A DNA stretch of 64,000 nucleotides from Chloracidobacterium sp. (GCA_016716365.1 JADJWM010000009.1:82868-146867), one strand, 5' to 3'; counted from the first letter of the stretch, positions 18,259-27,083 are shown. The notes: generated from the letters alone by a model not told the origin. A program made the numbers and translations.

Positions 18259-19266
18259 TCATCGCGGTTTCGCGATCCGCATACCTTGGGCCCTGCGTTC
18301 GCTGATGCGGCCTTTCCTATCGCGGCAGAATTCTGCTACGAGTTCGGCGACCATCTCGCTTTTTTCTTCTGCCGGGACATGGCCGCAGTTCTTCAGGACG
18401 ACGAAGCGTGAATGGAGGATCGAATCGTGCAGCTTGTAGCCATTGTTTATGCCCACGACCTGATCCTCTTCTCCCCAGATGATCAGCGTCGGCTGGTTGA
18501 TCAGGTGGGCGTCCTGCTCGATGCGGTTTGCGTCCCAAGCACGCGAGGTCGCCAGCACCGAGTGATGAGCATCGGCCGCCGAAAGGGGGCGACGGACGTT
18601 GGCGATCCGCGACTGCGTGATAAGGTGCCGGCTTGAGCGGGACAGGGTCTTTTTCATCCGATGCCGAAGCATCGCCCGCGAATCGACAAGGAACGGCGTT
18701 ATCACCTCGCCCACACCCGGGATCGAAGCCAGCCGCAGGATCGGGTGCCGAAGCACCTCGTCGTTGATCACGGCGTCGATAAGTACCAGCTTTTCAACAT
18801 ATTCCGGGTAATCCAGGCAGATCGTCGCAGCAACTGCACCACCATAAGAACTGCCAACGAGCGTCGCGCGCCCGATGCCGAGCCGGTTCATGAACCGGGA
18901 GACCATCCGGGCCTGCGACTGGATCGAATAGTCGAACCATCGCGGCTTTTCGGAATAACCGAAGCCGACCAGGTCGACGGCGATGACGTGGAAGCCGGCG
19001 TCGGCCAGCAGCGGCGCCACCTTATGCCAAACGAAGAGCGACGCCGTGTAGCCGTGTATCAGCACCAGCGTCGGAGCCGTGCGGTCGCCGAACTCCTGAA
19101 AATGCAGCCGGGCCCCTTCGACGTTGATAAAATTCGAACGGTCTGAATGAGGAACCAGTTCGTAAACCTCGTCCCAAACCACGGTCCGCGGCCGTGTGAG
19201 CATCTTTACGCCCACGCCGACGGCCACGCCTCCTGCAAACGCGATCGCAATATTACTTTTCTTCAT
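18259..19266 (-). CDS. Membrane-anchored alpha/beta hydrolase
   Basis: A 335-residue protein with an N-terminal hydrophobic helix (IAIAFAGGVAVGVGVKML) that is likely an anchor. Catalytic elements: oxyanion region HGYTASLFVW, nucleophile Ser in GSSYGGAVA, acid in WGEEDQVVG, and His in CGHVPAEEKSEM. Substrate is unknown. It sits between truB (57 bp upstream) and the aminotransferase gene (52 bp downstream). Confidence 0.85.
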   Translation of the reverse strand: MKKSNIAIAFAGGVAVGVGVKMLTRPRTVVWDEVYELVPHSDRSNFINVEGARLHFQEFGDRTAPTLVLIHGYTASLFVWHKVAPLLADAGFHVIAVDLVGFGYSEKPRWFDYSIQSQARMVSRFMNRLGIGRATLVGSSYGGAVAATICLDYPEYVEKLVLIDAVINDEVLRHPILRLASIPGVGEVITPFLVDSRAMLRHRMKKTLSRSSRHLITQSRIANVRRPLSAADAHHSVLATSRAWDANRIEQDAHLINQPTLIIWGEEDQVVGINNGYKLHDSILHSRFVVLKNCGHVPAEEKSEMVAELVAEFCRDRKGRISERRAQGMRIAKPR

Positions 19267-19323
19267 CGGGGTAGTTCCGGGCAGCGGTCGGCTAACGCGC
19301 CGCCGTGCCCTTAATAGATGATT

Positions 19324-20226
19324 TTAACCCAAAACTACGACCGGCCGGACGCTATTTTCGTCCGCCGCAAACTCGCCGACCGCGATCAGCGTCTCATCGC
19401 CGTCGGTCATTCGAACGAGCGTCCCGTCCGCAAGATCGAGCCCGGCAATGCGAGACGACAAACCGTTCTTTGTCTTTACGGCCCTGTCTTCGCTCAATTC
19501 GACCTCCGGCAAATGGCCGAGAGCGTCGTTCATCGAAACGAGCCGCCCGAGGCGATCATCCATCGCCTCAAGCTCGTCCAGTGTCACCGCGTCCTCGATT
19601 CTGAACTTCCCCGCTCGGGTCCTGCGAAGTTCGGTGAGATGTGCTCCCAACCCGGCCGCTTTTCCGATGTCCTCTGCCAGGGTGCGGATGTAGGTCCCCG
19701 CTGAACACGCGACCCGAACGCGGATCGCGGACCGCGGACTATGGTCATCGTTGATCAGCTCGATTTTGCGGATCGATACCGGCACCGCCTTCCGCTCGAC
19801 CTCCTCGCCGGCCCGGGCGAGTTCGTAAAGCTTCCGGCCGTCCACCTTCTTTGCCGAATACATCGGCGGCACCTGCATCGAGTCTCCCCTAAACTGCGCG
19901 AAGATCTCGTTCCAGTCGATCTCGGAGACTTTCCTTTCTAACTCCTCAGTCTGCAGTCCGCATCCCGCGATCACCTGTCCCGTCAGGTCGCCCGTTTCGG
20001 TCTCTGAGCCGAACTGGACCCTTGCCTCGTACTCTTTTTCGTCCTTGTCAAGAAATCGTGCAAGCCGCGTAGCCCGGCCAATCAGGATGACCATCACGCC
20101 GGTGGCAAACGGGTCCAGCGTCCCGGTGTGGCCGACCCTTTTTATCCGCAGGATCCGCCGCACGCGGTTCACCACATCGTGTGAGGTAATGCCCTCAGGC
20201 TTGTCGATTACGAGAATGCCGTCCAT
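19324..20226 (-). CDS. truB: tRNA pseudouridine-55 synthase TruB
   Basis: A 300-residue enzyme that isomerises U55 of tRNA in the T-loop. It begins MDGILVIDKPEGITSHDVVN and has the catalytic Asp in VGHTGTLDPFATGVM. Other landmarks: TETGDLTGQV, QVPPMYSAKKVDGRKLYELAR, CSAGTYIRTLAEDIG, and a shortened PUA-like C-terminus. It is divergent from recX with fewer than 30 bp between starts, so the two promoters must overlap the coding regions. Confidence 0.96.
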   Translation of the reverse strand: MDGILVIDKPEGITSHDVVNRVRRILRIKRVGHTGTLDPFATGVMVILIGRATRLARFLDKDEKEYEARVQFGSETETGDLTGQVIAGCGLQTEELERKVSEIDWNEIFAQFRGDSMQVPPMYSAKKVDGRKLYELARAGEEVERKAVPVSIRKIELINDDHSPRSAIRVRVACSAGTYIRTLAEDIGKAAGLGAHLTELRRTRAGKFRIEDAVTLDELEAMDDRLGRLVSMNDALGHLPEVELSEDRAVKTKNGLSSRIAGLDLADGTLVRMTDGDETLIAVGEFAADENSVRPVVVLG

Positions 20227-20252
20227 TGCCTTACTATCTTACCGATTGGGCA

Positions 20253-20792
20253 ATGTGGCGGAAAAGGCACGATACGAATGATGAACGGGAACGGATCGTC
20301 GCCGATCCTGTGAAAGCTAGGGACCGGACGATGAACCGTGCGGTCAAACTCCTCGCGGCCAAACCGCGCTCGGTCGGCGAACTGCGGGCCCGCCTGCTTG
20401 AAAAGCTTTGGACCGATGCGGCCATCGTCGATGCCGTGATCGAGAAACTAAAGGAATACGGCTACCTCGACGACCAGAAATTTGCCGGCGACCTCGCCCT
20501 TTCGAAATTGCGGCGAAAACCACAAGGGAGGCGGCGGCTCAAACAGGCCCTTTCAAATAAGGGGTTGGGATCCGACGATATTCAAGACGCTGTTGACGCC
20601 GCCTTTGAGAAAATGCCCGAATCGGACTTGATCGAGGCGGCGATCGACAAACGCATCGCTGTAAAAGGCCGCCCCGAAAGCCGCGAGGAAATGCGGCGTT
20701 TCCTCGACCATCTCCTTCGCCTCGGTTTTGACTACGAGCATATTCGGGCCCGAATGGACCATATCAGAAAAGGTGATCGCGAATCGATATGA
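20253..20792 (+). CDS. recX: RecX family regulatory protein
   Basis: About 179 residues from the ATG at 20253; a TTG at 20226 would add nine codons. The RecX repeats are clear: RAVKLLAAKPRSVGELRARLLEK, LKEYGYLDDQKFAGDLALSKL, and the GRRRLKQALSNKGL repeat. RecX proteins modulate the RecA filament. No recA is visible in the window. The next gene starts inside the recX stop (ATGA overlap at 20789). Confidence 0.85.
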   Translation: MWRKRHDTNDERERIVADPVKARDRTMNRAVKLLAAKPRSVGELRARLLEKLWTDAAIVDAVIEKLKEYGYLDDQKFAGDLALSKLRRKPQGRRRLKQALSNKGLGSDDIQDAVDAAFEKMPESDLIEAAIDKRIAVKGRPESREEMRRFLDHLLRLGFDYEHIRARMDHIRKGDRESI

Positions 20793-21151
20793 ACTTCAGT
20801 TACGACGGCAGGACCTTCAGGCCAGTTGAGAATTCAGCTTCAGGCAACGTCAGCGGCGGGACCACTTTCTATTATCATCAATCCGGCGACATCGTTTGGG
20901 CGGAATATGGCGGCGGCGGGGTAAGGTTTGGCCAACTGATCGGCATTTGCGATACCGAGGGACGATTGCAGGCCCGGTATCAGCACGTCAACGACAATGG
21001 CGAGCTGTTAACAGGGATATGCAGGTCGGCCCCCGAACTTCTGCCCGACGGCAGGATGCGGGTCCGTGAAAGCTGGCGGTGGACTTCCGGCGACCATTCT
21101 TCCGGCGAATCGGTCATCGAAGAGTTTAGGGCGGATCAAGCGCGGCCTTGA
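20789..21151 (+). CDS. Small conserved protein, often labelled 'N-acetylglutamate synthase-like'
   Basis: A 120-residue protein starting in the ATGA overlap with recX. Pieces such as FYYHQSGDIVWAEYGGGGV, RYQHVNDNGELLTGICRS and ESWRWTSGDHSSGESVIEE match a beta-rich small family that databases often label N-acetylglutamate synthase by inheritance. Nothing in it resembles a GNAT fold, so I regard that name as unsupported. It converges with the secreted protein gene and overlaps it by 26 bp. Confidence 0.7.
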   Translation: MNFSYDGRTFRPVENSASGNVSGGTTFYYHQSGDIVWAEYGGGGVRFGQLIGICDTEGRLQARYQHVNDNGELLTGICRSAPELLPDGRMRVRESWRWTSGDHSSGESVIEEFRADQARP

Positions 21152-21638
21152 GCTTTTCGGACAGATCCAGCATAGCCTCTTCGGCCGCCCTGAAATCCGA
21201 CGACGCCTTCGTCAGCGTCTTCTTATCCTCGATCACCCTGATCGCGGTCCCGCCGGCGTAATAGACCCGAGTTTCAATGACCTTAACTACCTTTGGCGGC
21301 GGATCGGCAGCTACGTGGGTGTCGTATCTCTCTAGCCGCTGGAAGGCAAATATCAGCTCCTCGCCGGAATAGAAAAGCTCCGCAGTGGCGCGAAAAGTTT
21401 CCCCGTACATCTTTCCGACGATCTTCTTGAGGCCTTTCCCGGAAAGGAAGTAGGTAGCGGCGGTGCCCTCAAGCGAGATGCCTTCGACTGACCGCTCGAC
21501 CTTTCGGTATGATCGGGCGTTTCGGTTGATCAGATTCACCTCGGCCCGGATCGCGGCGATGCTCCCGTCGGCCTGGGCGAAGCTGCCCGGCGCAACGAAT
21601 GCCGACATCATCAGCGCGCATAGGGTCAGGATTCTCAT
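21126..21638 (-). CDS. Secreted protein of unknown function
   Basis: A 170-residue protein with a signal peptide (LCALMMSAFVAPGSFAQ). The mature part has AIRAEVNLINRNARSYRKVERSV with a strand-rich middle (GTAATYFLSGKGLKKIVGKMYG) and a C-terminal helix. No family is recognised. It begins 16 bp after the pseudokinase stop on the same strand, so the two are probably one operon. Confidence 0.65.
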   Translation of the reverse strand: MRILTLCALMMSAFVAPGSFAQADGSIAAIRAEVNLINRNARSYRKVERSVEGISLEGTAATYFLSGKGLKKIVGKMYGETFRATAELFYSGEELIFAFQRLERYDTHVAADPPPKVVKVIETRVYYAGGTAIRVIEDKKTLTKASSDFRAAEEAMLDLSEKLKAALDPP

Positions 21639-21654
21639 ATCTACTGCTCCCGCA

Positions 21655-23400
21655 TTATTGCCGGTCCAGATCGATCCGGTAAACTATGCGATCGCCGAGG
21701 CCCGTAAGCTTTGTAACGCCTGCCGTGGCATCCGGTTCGACCTCGAGCCGTGCGTTCCGGTTCCTTTCGAGGAAATGCCTGAGGCGGCGAGCGGGTTCGC
21801 CCACTATCGCCGCTTCAGGATCGTCAACGCCTGCGATCTGTTCCGGCTCCGGCTTTTCGGCTGAGGTCCAGACTATCCAAACCGCGTTCACCGCCCCGGC
21901 TGTAGGATCGATGAGCGGCCGAACGCGGACCGAAGCAGGGCCGTCGCTTCCGCCCGTTTCCCTGTCGGTTGATTCATAAACGGAGAGCCGCCGGTAACTA
22001 ATCTGGCCGTCAGCATCCGAGACCTCAGCGATCACCTTCAGGCTTCCGGGCCTTTCGGCATCGATTCCCAGTTCCGAGGTGCCCAGGACGAACGAGGCCG
22101 CCCCTTCAGCCTCGGTCGCAAAAGTTCCGGCCTGTTTCGATGCGAACCAGAACCGGACGAGCTTAGGATCCCGGAGCTCGGGCTCGCGTGTCAGGACGGC
22201 TGCCGGCGGCCCGCCGACGTTTTCCTCGGAGGAGAAAAAGATCTGCCCGACCGGAATAGACAGGGCCCCTGCGAGCAGCAGGATGATCAGTGAAAGAGCC
22301 ACCGACCGGTCCGACAGATGGGTCCGATGCCGGGAGCCGGACTTTGTAAGATTCGATAGCGTCGGCATCGGCGCCGATAGATCATCGTATTCTACGGAAG
22401 GCACGTCGGCTTCTAGCTCGGGCTTCGCCGGAGCGGCCGTATATTGCGGTGTGTAGATCGTTACCGGGAACGGGCTTCGCGAAACGAGTGAATCCGCAAG
22501 CATGTTTCCCCATTCCCCGATATCCTGCGGCCGCCATGCCGGTTCGAACTGAAGAGCCGCCGCAATAAGATTGTCGGTTTCTCTCGAGATGTCCGTCCTC
22601 TCGTCCGACGGGAAGCTGCGTAGCCCCTTTGACATCAGTGAAAGAAGTTCGCCCCTATCATGATCGCGGAAAGGCAGCCTGCCGATCATCAAACGATGGG
22701 CCAAAACCGCCAGCGAGAATACATCGGAGGCCGGTGCCCGGTATCCGAGTTTAGTGTGAAGCTCAGGAGCGGCGTACAAGATCGCCTCGTCATCGGCGGG
22801 AAGGCGGCTGAGGCCTTCGCCTCGGGAATCGATCGGCCACGCGCACCCGAAATTAGTTAGCCGGACCTCGGGTTCATATTCGGCCTCGCCGATCAAAAGG
22901 ACATTTCCCGGCCGTACGTCGCAATGGAGCAGGCCGTTTGCATGGACAAAGGCTAAGGCTTCGGAAAGCGACCTGACGATCCCGGCGATCCGGCCGAGCT
23001 CGAGCCGCTTTGGCCCGTCGATCAGGCGATCAAGCGTTGTCCCGTCGCAATTCTCCGTGACCGAAAATGGGCTGCCGTCGAACAAATGCCCGGCCTCCAG
23101 GACCGGTTCTATGTTCGGATGCTGTTCCTTGGCCAGGATGCGGCAGACGTCCTGCAGGGACGGCCCGGGATCGATCTTGTTCTCGTCCTCCCACAGGAAC
23201 GTGCGAAGTACCACCTTCCGGCAAAAGTCCTTGAGGTCCTTTACCAAATATGCCCTGACGAACCCGGCGTAGACGGGGTCCGATACGTCCTTCATGACGA
23301 GAAAGCGCTCGAACAATACCCGGCCGAGCGGCCCGACATCGCCGACACCCGAATAATGGCCCGGCTTCGGGCCTAATTCTTCGCCACTTGTCTTAGGCAT
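21655..23400 (-). CDS. Membrane-anchored Ser/Thr kinase-like protein, probable pseudokinase
   Basis: A 581-residue protein with a Hanks-type kinase fold at about residues 30-310, one membrane helix near residues 371-395 (ALSLIILLLAGALSIPVG) and an extracellular C-terminal domain. Key residues are altered: no glycine-rich loop, the VAIK Lys is Arg (VVLR, 63-66), HRD reads HCD (159-161) and DFG reads NFG (183-185). HCDVRPGNVLL and the AAPE element are recognisable, so the fold is kept while phosphotransfer is unlikely. It probably signals by binding. The downstream secreted protein is probably co-transcribed. Confidence 0.82.
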   Translation of the reverse strand: MPKTSGEELGPKPGHYSGVGDVGPLGRVLFERFLVMKDVSDPVYAGFVRAYLVKDLKDFCRKVVLRTFLWEDENKIDPGPSLQDVCRILAKEQHPNIEPVLEAGHLFDGSPFSVTENCDGTTLDRLIDGPKRLELGRIAGIVRSLSEALAFVHANGLLHCDVRPGNVLLIGEAEYEPEVRLTNFGCAWPIDSRGEGLSRLPADDEAILYAAPELHTKLGYRAPASDVFSLAVLAHRLMIGRLPFRDHDRGELLSLMSKGLRSFPSDERTDISRETDNLIAAALQFEPAWRPQDIGEWGNMLADSLVSRSPFPVTIYTPQYTAAPAKPELEADVPSVEYDDLSAPMPTLSNLTKSGSRHRTHLSDRSVALSLIILLLAGALSIPVGQIFFSSEENVGGPPAAVLTREPELRDPKLVRFWFASKQAGTFATEAEGAASFVLGTSELGIDAERPGSLKVIAEVSDADGQISYRRLSVYESTDRETGGSDGPASVRVRPLIDPTAGAVNAVWIVWTSAEKPEPEQIAGVDDPEAAIVGEPARRLRHFLERNRNARLEVEPDATAGVTKLTGLGDRIVYRIDLDRQ

Positions 23401-23735
23401 CTAAAAAGGAAAACGCAACTGGGTGAACAAAACGCTCCCGGGAGCGGGGTTTCGACACGGCCGTCCCCGGATCCTTTCGGCATTGCTCTAAAGTATCATG
23501 CGATTCTACTATTTTGGCAATGTTTTTGGCGCGTGAGCGTCCAAAAAAGCGGTCTCCGCGATCCGGGCACTTTCGCCGCCGGTAACCCACTCAGGCGGCC
23601 ATCAGTACCCATCGAACGGGCGTGTCCGCAGAGGCTTCCGCCCGGGCGGCCTGTTTGACCACCCCCTTTTTTTTCAGCACAATAACTTTTGCGGCCGTTA
23701 ACAAATGAAGTGAAAAGCGGCCCGCGGAAGCGAAA
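23401..23735. other. Intergenic region upstream of pseudokinase and alaS
   Basis: No gene is seen. It holds a perfect 14-bp palindrome CGCTCCCGGGAGCG (23433-23446), a GC-rich dyad with CCGCCGGTAACCCACTCAGGCGG near 23577-23599 that loosely resembles the REP-like repeats elsewhere in the window, and a run of T on the plus strand near 23665. It should contain divergent promoters for the kinase-like gene and alaS. I cannot place the -35/-10 boxes with confidence. Confidence 0.35.
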
Positions 23736-24578
23736 ATGACAGGCGACGAAGTAAGAAGCACATTTTTGGAGTATTTTGAGCGTAACGGGCACAAGATCGT
23801 GCATTCTTCGCCGCTTTTGCCGGCGAACGACCCGACTCTGCTGTTTACCAACGCCGGGATGAACCAGTTCAAGGACGTTTTTCTCGGCAACGAAAAGCGT
23901 GACTACAAACGCGCCGCAACCTCGCAAAAGTGCATCCGCGCCGGTGGCAAGCACAACGACCTGGACGAGGTGGGCAAGACCGCACGGCACCACACTTTCT
24001 TCGAGATGCTCGGGAATTTCTCGTTCGGCGATTATTTCAAGGAAGACGCGGTCAAATACGCGTGGGACCTTCTGGTCAATGTTTACAAGCTCGATCCGGA
24101 GCGGCTTTGGTTCTCGGTTTTCGAGGGCGATGACGAGGTCGGGCCCGACGACGAGGCCCGCGAGCTATGGATAAAGGCCTGCGGCCGGCCGGAACGCGTG
24201 CTCGGTTTTGACCGCAAGGACAACTTCTGGCAGATGGGCGACACCGGCCCGTGCGGGCCCTGCTCGGAGATCCATTACTACATGGGTGAGGATCCGGCCG
24301 ACCCTGAAAAGAATTCAGCCCATTGGGTGAACGGCCCCGGCGACACTACGATGGAGATCTGGAACCTCGTCTTTATGCAGTACAACCGGACCCAGGAAGC
24401 CGACGGATCCTTCAAGCTGACGCCGCTGCCCGCTCCGTCGGTCGATACCGGCATGGGTTTGGAACGCATGACCGCCGTGATGCAGCACGTCAAAACGAAT
24501 TACAACACGGACCTGATAAAGCCGCTGGTTGAGTTTGCTGCATCGCTGTCGGAACCACCTGCAGTAGCGGGTGGTTGA
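23736..24578 (+). CDS. alaS: Alanyl-tRNA synthetase, truncated N-terminal part
   Basis: 280 residues; intact AlaRS is about 870. The class II catalytic core is present and well conserved: FTNAGMNQFKDVFLGNE, TSQKCIRAGGKHNDLDEVG, HHTFFEMLGNFSFGDYF, GDTGPCGPCSEIH and TGMGLERM. After residue 271 the sequence turns into SEPPAVAGG and stops, exactly where a REP-like repeat begins. The tRNA-recognition, editing and C-Ala domains are absent and not found downstream. As it stands the product could not be a working synthetase. Either the gene is broken with a second copy elsewhere, or the assembly has jumped at the repeat. Confidence 0.92.
   Translation: MTGDEVRSTFLEYFERNGHKIVHSSPLLPANDPTLLFTNAGMNQFKDVFLGNEKRDYKRAATSQKCIRAGGKHNDLDEVGKTARHHTFFEMLGNFSFGDYFKEDAVKYAWDLLVNVYKLDPERLWFSVFEGDDEVGPDDEARELWIKACGRPERVLGFDRKDNFWQMGDTGPCGPCSEIHYYMGEDPADPEKNSAHWVNGPGDTTMEIWNLVFMQYNRTQEADGSFKLTPLPAPSVDTGMGLERMTAVMQHVKTNYNTDLIKPLVEFAASLSEPPAVAGG
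24551..24577. repeat. REP-like palindromic repeat (PPAVAGG type)
   Basis: Arms AACCACC (24553-24559) and GGTGGTT (24570-24576) flank TGCAGTAGCG. It forms the last codons of the truncated alaS. A related copy in the opposite orientation lies at 44581-44615. Confidence 0.55.
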
Positions 24579-24649
24579 AGGTCGGAGACGAGTTGCATTG
24601 GTAAACACAGCGGTTTAACCAGCGGCTATTTCTGCTTAGGCCGACTTGT

Positions 24650-25270
24650 ATGCACAAGATCCTCCTTATCGAGAATCAACCGCTAACGCGAATCGGCATT
24701 CGATCTGTCATTGACGGCGAACCTGACATCGAGCTCGTCGGTGAGACTGACAACGCCTCGGACGGTTTCGCGAAGTTTCGCGAGCTTCGGCCCGACGTCA
24801 CCATCCTAGGCCTTCGCCTCCCCGGCTCATGTGCTATCGATGACCTCGACGCTTACTTCGCAGAAAACTCCAAAACAAAGATCATCGTCCTTGCCGAGCA
24901 TGCCGGCGATGCCGAGATAACCAAGGCCCTGAAAAAAGGTGCGATGGGTTATATCTGCAAGGATGTGACGCCCGAAGACCTGGTCAAGGCCACCCGGACC
25001 GTCGCGGCCGGCCGGAAGTTCATCCCGAACGAGATCGCACAGATCCTAAGCGAGAACCTCGGTAAAGAAGAATTGACGCCGACCGAGTCCAACGTGCTGC
25101 GAATGATCGTCGGCGGGATGTCGAATAAAGAGATCGCGTTTGCATTGGAAGTTTCGGCGAACACCGTTAAAACCCACGTCCAGAATATCTTCGGCAAGAT
25201 CGGCGTCTCCGACCGAACTTCCGCCGCGACGACCGCGATCAGGCGGGGCCTGGTGCGGGTCGATCTTTAG
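24650..25270 (+). CDS. NarL/LuxR-type response regulator with degenerate receiver domain
   Basis: A 206-residue protein with an N-terminal receiver and a C-terminal LuxR helix-turn-helix (LTPTESNVLRMIVGGMSNKEI, then SANTVKTHVQNIF). The receiver is atypical: the phosphoacceptor Asp is replaced by Gly54 (TILGLRLPG instead of the usual D before LRxPG), and the acidic pair near residue 8 reads EN. It therefore probably does not use Asp phosphorylation and may be constitutive or ligand-controlled. No histidine kinase lies nearby. It begins 70 bp after the broken alaS. Confidence 0.85.
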   Translation: MHKILLIENQPLTRIGIRSVIDGEPDIELVGETDNASDGFAKFRELRPDVTILGLRLPGSCAIDDLDAYFAENSKTKIIVLAEHAGDAEITKALKKGAMGYICKDVTPEDLVKATRTVAAGRKFIPNEIAQILSENLGKEELTPTESNVLRMIVGGMSNKEIAFALEVSANTVKTHVQNIFGKIGVSDRTSAATTAIRRGLVRVDL

Positions 25271-25363
25271 TCAGAACCGGGAGCGGTAGCGACCGTTGTT
25301 TTTTCAGTTCTGAACCCGTTAGCCTATGTCCAATTGGATCAGCCACGGACTATTCAAATCTTT

Positions 25364-25999
25364 ATGAACGAGATCAAAAACGCGCTCACCGAATACGCCG
25401 AATCCTTCACCTCCGGGGAAAGCGAGGTCCTTAAAGAACTTCGCGAACACTGTTACGCGCACTATGAAGATTCCGCGATGCTTTCGGGCTATTATCAGGG
25501 CCGGCTGCTCGCGATGTTTTCGCGGATGATCCGCCCGAACTACGTGCAGGAGATCGGCACCTACCTTGGTTATTCGGCTATTTGCCTCACCGAAGGCCTC
25601 GCCCCCGGCGGAATCGTCTATTCTATCGACACGAACGAAGAGACCAACGCCGTCGCCCAATCATTTATCGATAAGGCCGGCCTGAGCGATAAGATCTACC
25701 TTCGGCTGGGCGACGCGATTTTCATCCTTCCGCACCTGTCCGGCCCCTTCGATCTGGTCTTCATCGACGCCGACAAGCCTAATTATTCGAATTACTACAA
25801 TCTCATCTTCGATAAGGTCCGCCCCGGTGGCTTCATCATCGCCGACAACGTCCTGTGGAGCGGGAAGGTCCTTGACCCCGGCGACGACGAGAACGCAAAA
25901 GCCCTCGCCGAATTCAGCCAAATGGTCCTCGCCGACGACCGAGTGTCGAATGTCCTGCTGCCGGTGAGGGACGGGTTGATGGTGGTTTGTAAGAACTGA
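25364..25999 (+). CDS. O-methyltransferase (class I SAM-dependent, COMT-like)
   Basis: 211 residues from the ATG at 25364; a TTG ten codons earlier is less likely. The SAM-binding motifs are VQEIGTYLGYSAICLTEGL, the acidic YSIDTNEE, and FDLVFIDADKPNYSNYY with the metal-binding DADK pattern of caffeoyl-CoA O-methyltransferase-like enzymes, followed by GGFIIADNVLWSGKV. It should methylate a catechol-like or similar small molecule using Mg2+. No biosynthetic partner lies adjacent. Confidence 0.9.
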   Translation: MNEIKNALTEYAESFTSGESEVLKELREHCYAHYEDSAMLSGYYQGRLLAMFSRMIRPNYVQEIGTYLGYSAICLTEGLAPGGIVYSIDTNEETNAVAQSFIDKAGLSDKIYLRLGDAIFILPHLSGPFDLVFIDADKPNYSNYYNLIFDKVRPGGFIIADNVLWSGKVLDPGDDENAKALAEFSQMVLADDRVSNVLLPVRDGLMVVCKN

Positions 26000-26099
26000 C
26001 GTGCAGCCCCCGGCGCAGTCTCACCCAGAAGTATTAGTTCCCGCCCACCGCAATTGATGATTACATTCCGTCCGTAAGTCGTTACACTTCTTCTATTAA

Positions 26100-26160
26100 C
26101 TCTGCGGCTTCGCGTCTTTGCGGGAAACTTCCTCTCTTGCAGAGCCGCAAAGACGCAGAG
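26100..26160. repeat. Dispersed inverted repeat (CGTCTTTGCGG type)
   Basis: CGTCTTTGCGG (26113-26123) is repeated as its exact reverse complement CCGCAAAGACG (26145-26155), with outer CTCTGCG/CGCAGAG. It lies directly ahead of the pirin gene ribosome site, so it could affect that transcript, but the sequence type is a common dispersed intergenic repeat in bacteria. Confidence 0.6.
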
Positions 26161-26181
26161 GAAACCAAGGAGGAATGTAAG

Positions 26182-27075
26182 ATGACAGCACAGTCTCAGA
26201 AGGCAAAACAGATCAAAAAGGTCGAGAGGATCGTAGCGCCGCCGCCGAGGCATTGGGTGGGCGACGGTTTTAACGTTCACGGATTTTTCCCGCACGGGCC
26301 GCTGACCGGTGAGCGAATGAGCCCGTTCTTCCTGCTCGATTACAACGCCCTGACAAATTTTCCGCCGCGCGAAGAGCCGTTCGGCGTCGGGGCACACCCG
26401 CATCGCGGGTTCGAGACGGTAACGATCGCTTACAAGGGCAAGGTCGAACACCACGACAGCCGCGGCGGAGGCGGGATAATCGGCGAAGGCGACGTCCAGT
26501 GGATGACCGCGGGCAGCGGGCTACTGCACAAGGAGTTTCACGAGCAGGAATCGAACCGGCAGGGCGGGCCCTTCCAGATGGTGCAGCTTTGGGTCAACCT
26601 GCCCGCGAAGGACAAAATGACCGAGCCGAAATATCAGGCGATCACGAATGCAGAAATGGGCCGTGTGAAACTTCCCCTGGGCGGCGAGGTCGAGGTGATC
26701 GCCGGCGAGTTCGAAGGCACTAAAGGCCCGGCGACGACGTTCACGCCGGTCCATCTTTACAATCTGAAGATGAAGCAGGGCGAAACGGTCGAGCTCGCGT
26801 ATCCCGACGGCTACACTACGGCGTTGCTCGCCGTCGAAGGATCGGCTTTGCTGAACGGTGAAGAAAAACTGCCGCTCAAGCATCTCGCACTGTTCGAACG
26901 GAATGGCGAAACTCTCCGTGTCGCCGCCCTTGAAGACGGCGTGTTCCTGCTGATGAGCGGCGAGCCGCTGAACGAGCCCATCGCACAATACGGCCCGTTC
27001 CTGATGAACACAAAAGCCGAGATCGCTCAGGCGATCGACGACTTTCAGCAGGGGAAATTCGGCTACCTCGACTGA
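26182..27075 (+). CDS. Pirin family protein
   Basis: 297 residues from the ATG at 26182, chosen because AAGGAGG precedes it; upstream in-frame codons lie in the repeat. The N-terminal cupin has the metal-site residues in GAHPHRGFETVTIAYKG and GSGLLHKEFHE. The pirin C-terminal cupin ends GEPLNEPIAQYGPFLMNT. Pirins bind iron and some act as quercetin dioxygenases or redox-linked regulators. Which applies here is unknown. Confidence 0.93.
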   Translation: MTAQSQKAKQIKKVERIVAPPPRHWVGDGFNVHGFFPHGPLTGERMSPFFLLDYNALTNFPPREEPFGVGAHPHRGFETVTIAYKGKVEHHDSRGGGGIIGEGDVQWMTAGSGLLHKEFHEQESNRQGGPFQMVQLWVNLPAKDKMTEPKYQAITNAEMGRVKLPLGGEVEVIAGEFEGTKGPATTFTPVHLYNLKMKQGETVELAYPDGYTTALLAVEGSALLNGEEKLPLKHLALFERNGETLRVAALEDGVFLLMSGEPLNEPIAQYGPFLMNTKAEIAQAIDDFQQGKFGYLD

Positions 27076-27083
27076 TCCCCCAT

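Noticed and set aside
20789..21151. Reading the small recX-linked gene as N-acetylglutamate synthase
   Set aside because: The sequence has no acetyl-CoA-binding motif and is too short; the name seems to be a carried-over label.
23665..23680. T-run upstream of alaS as an intrinsic terminator or T-box leader
   Set aside because: No matching stem precedes it and no T-box consensus is present.
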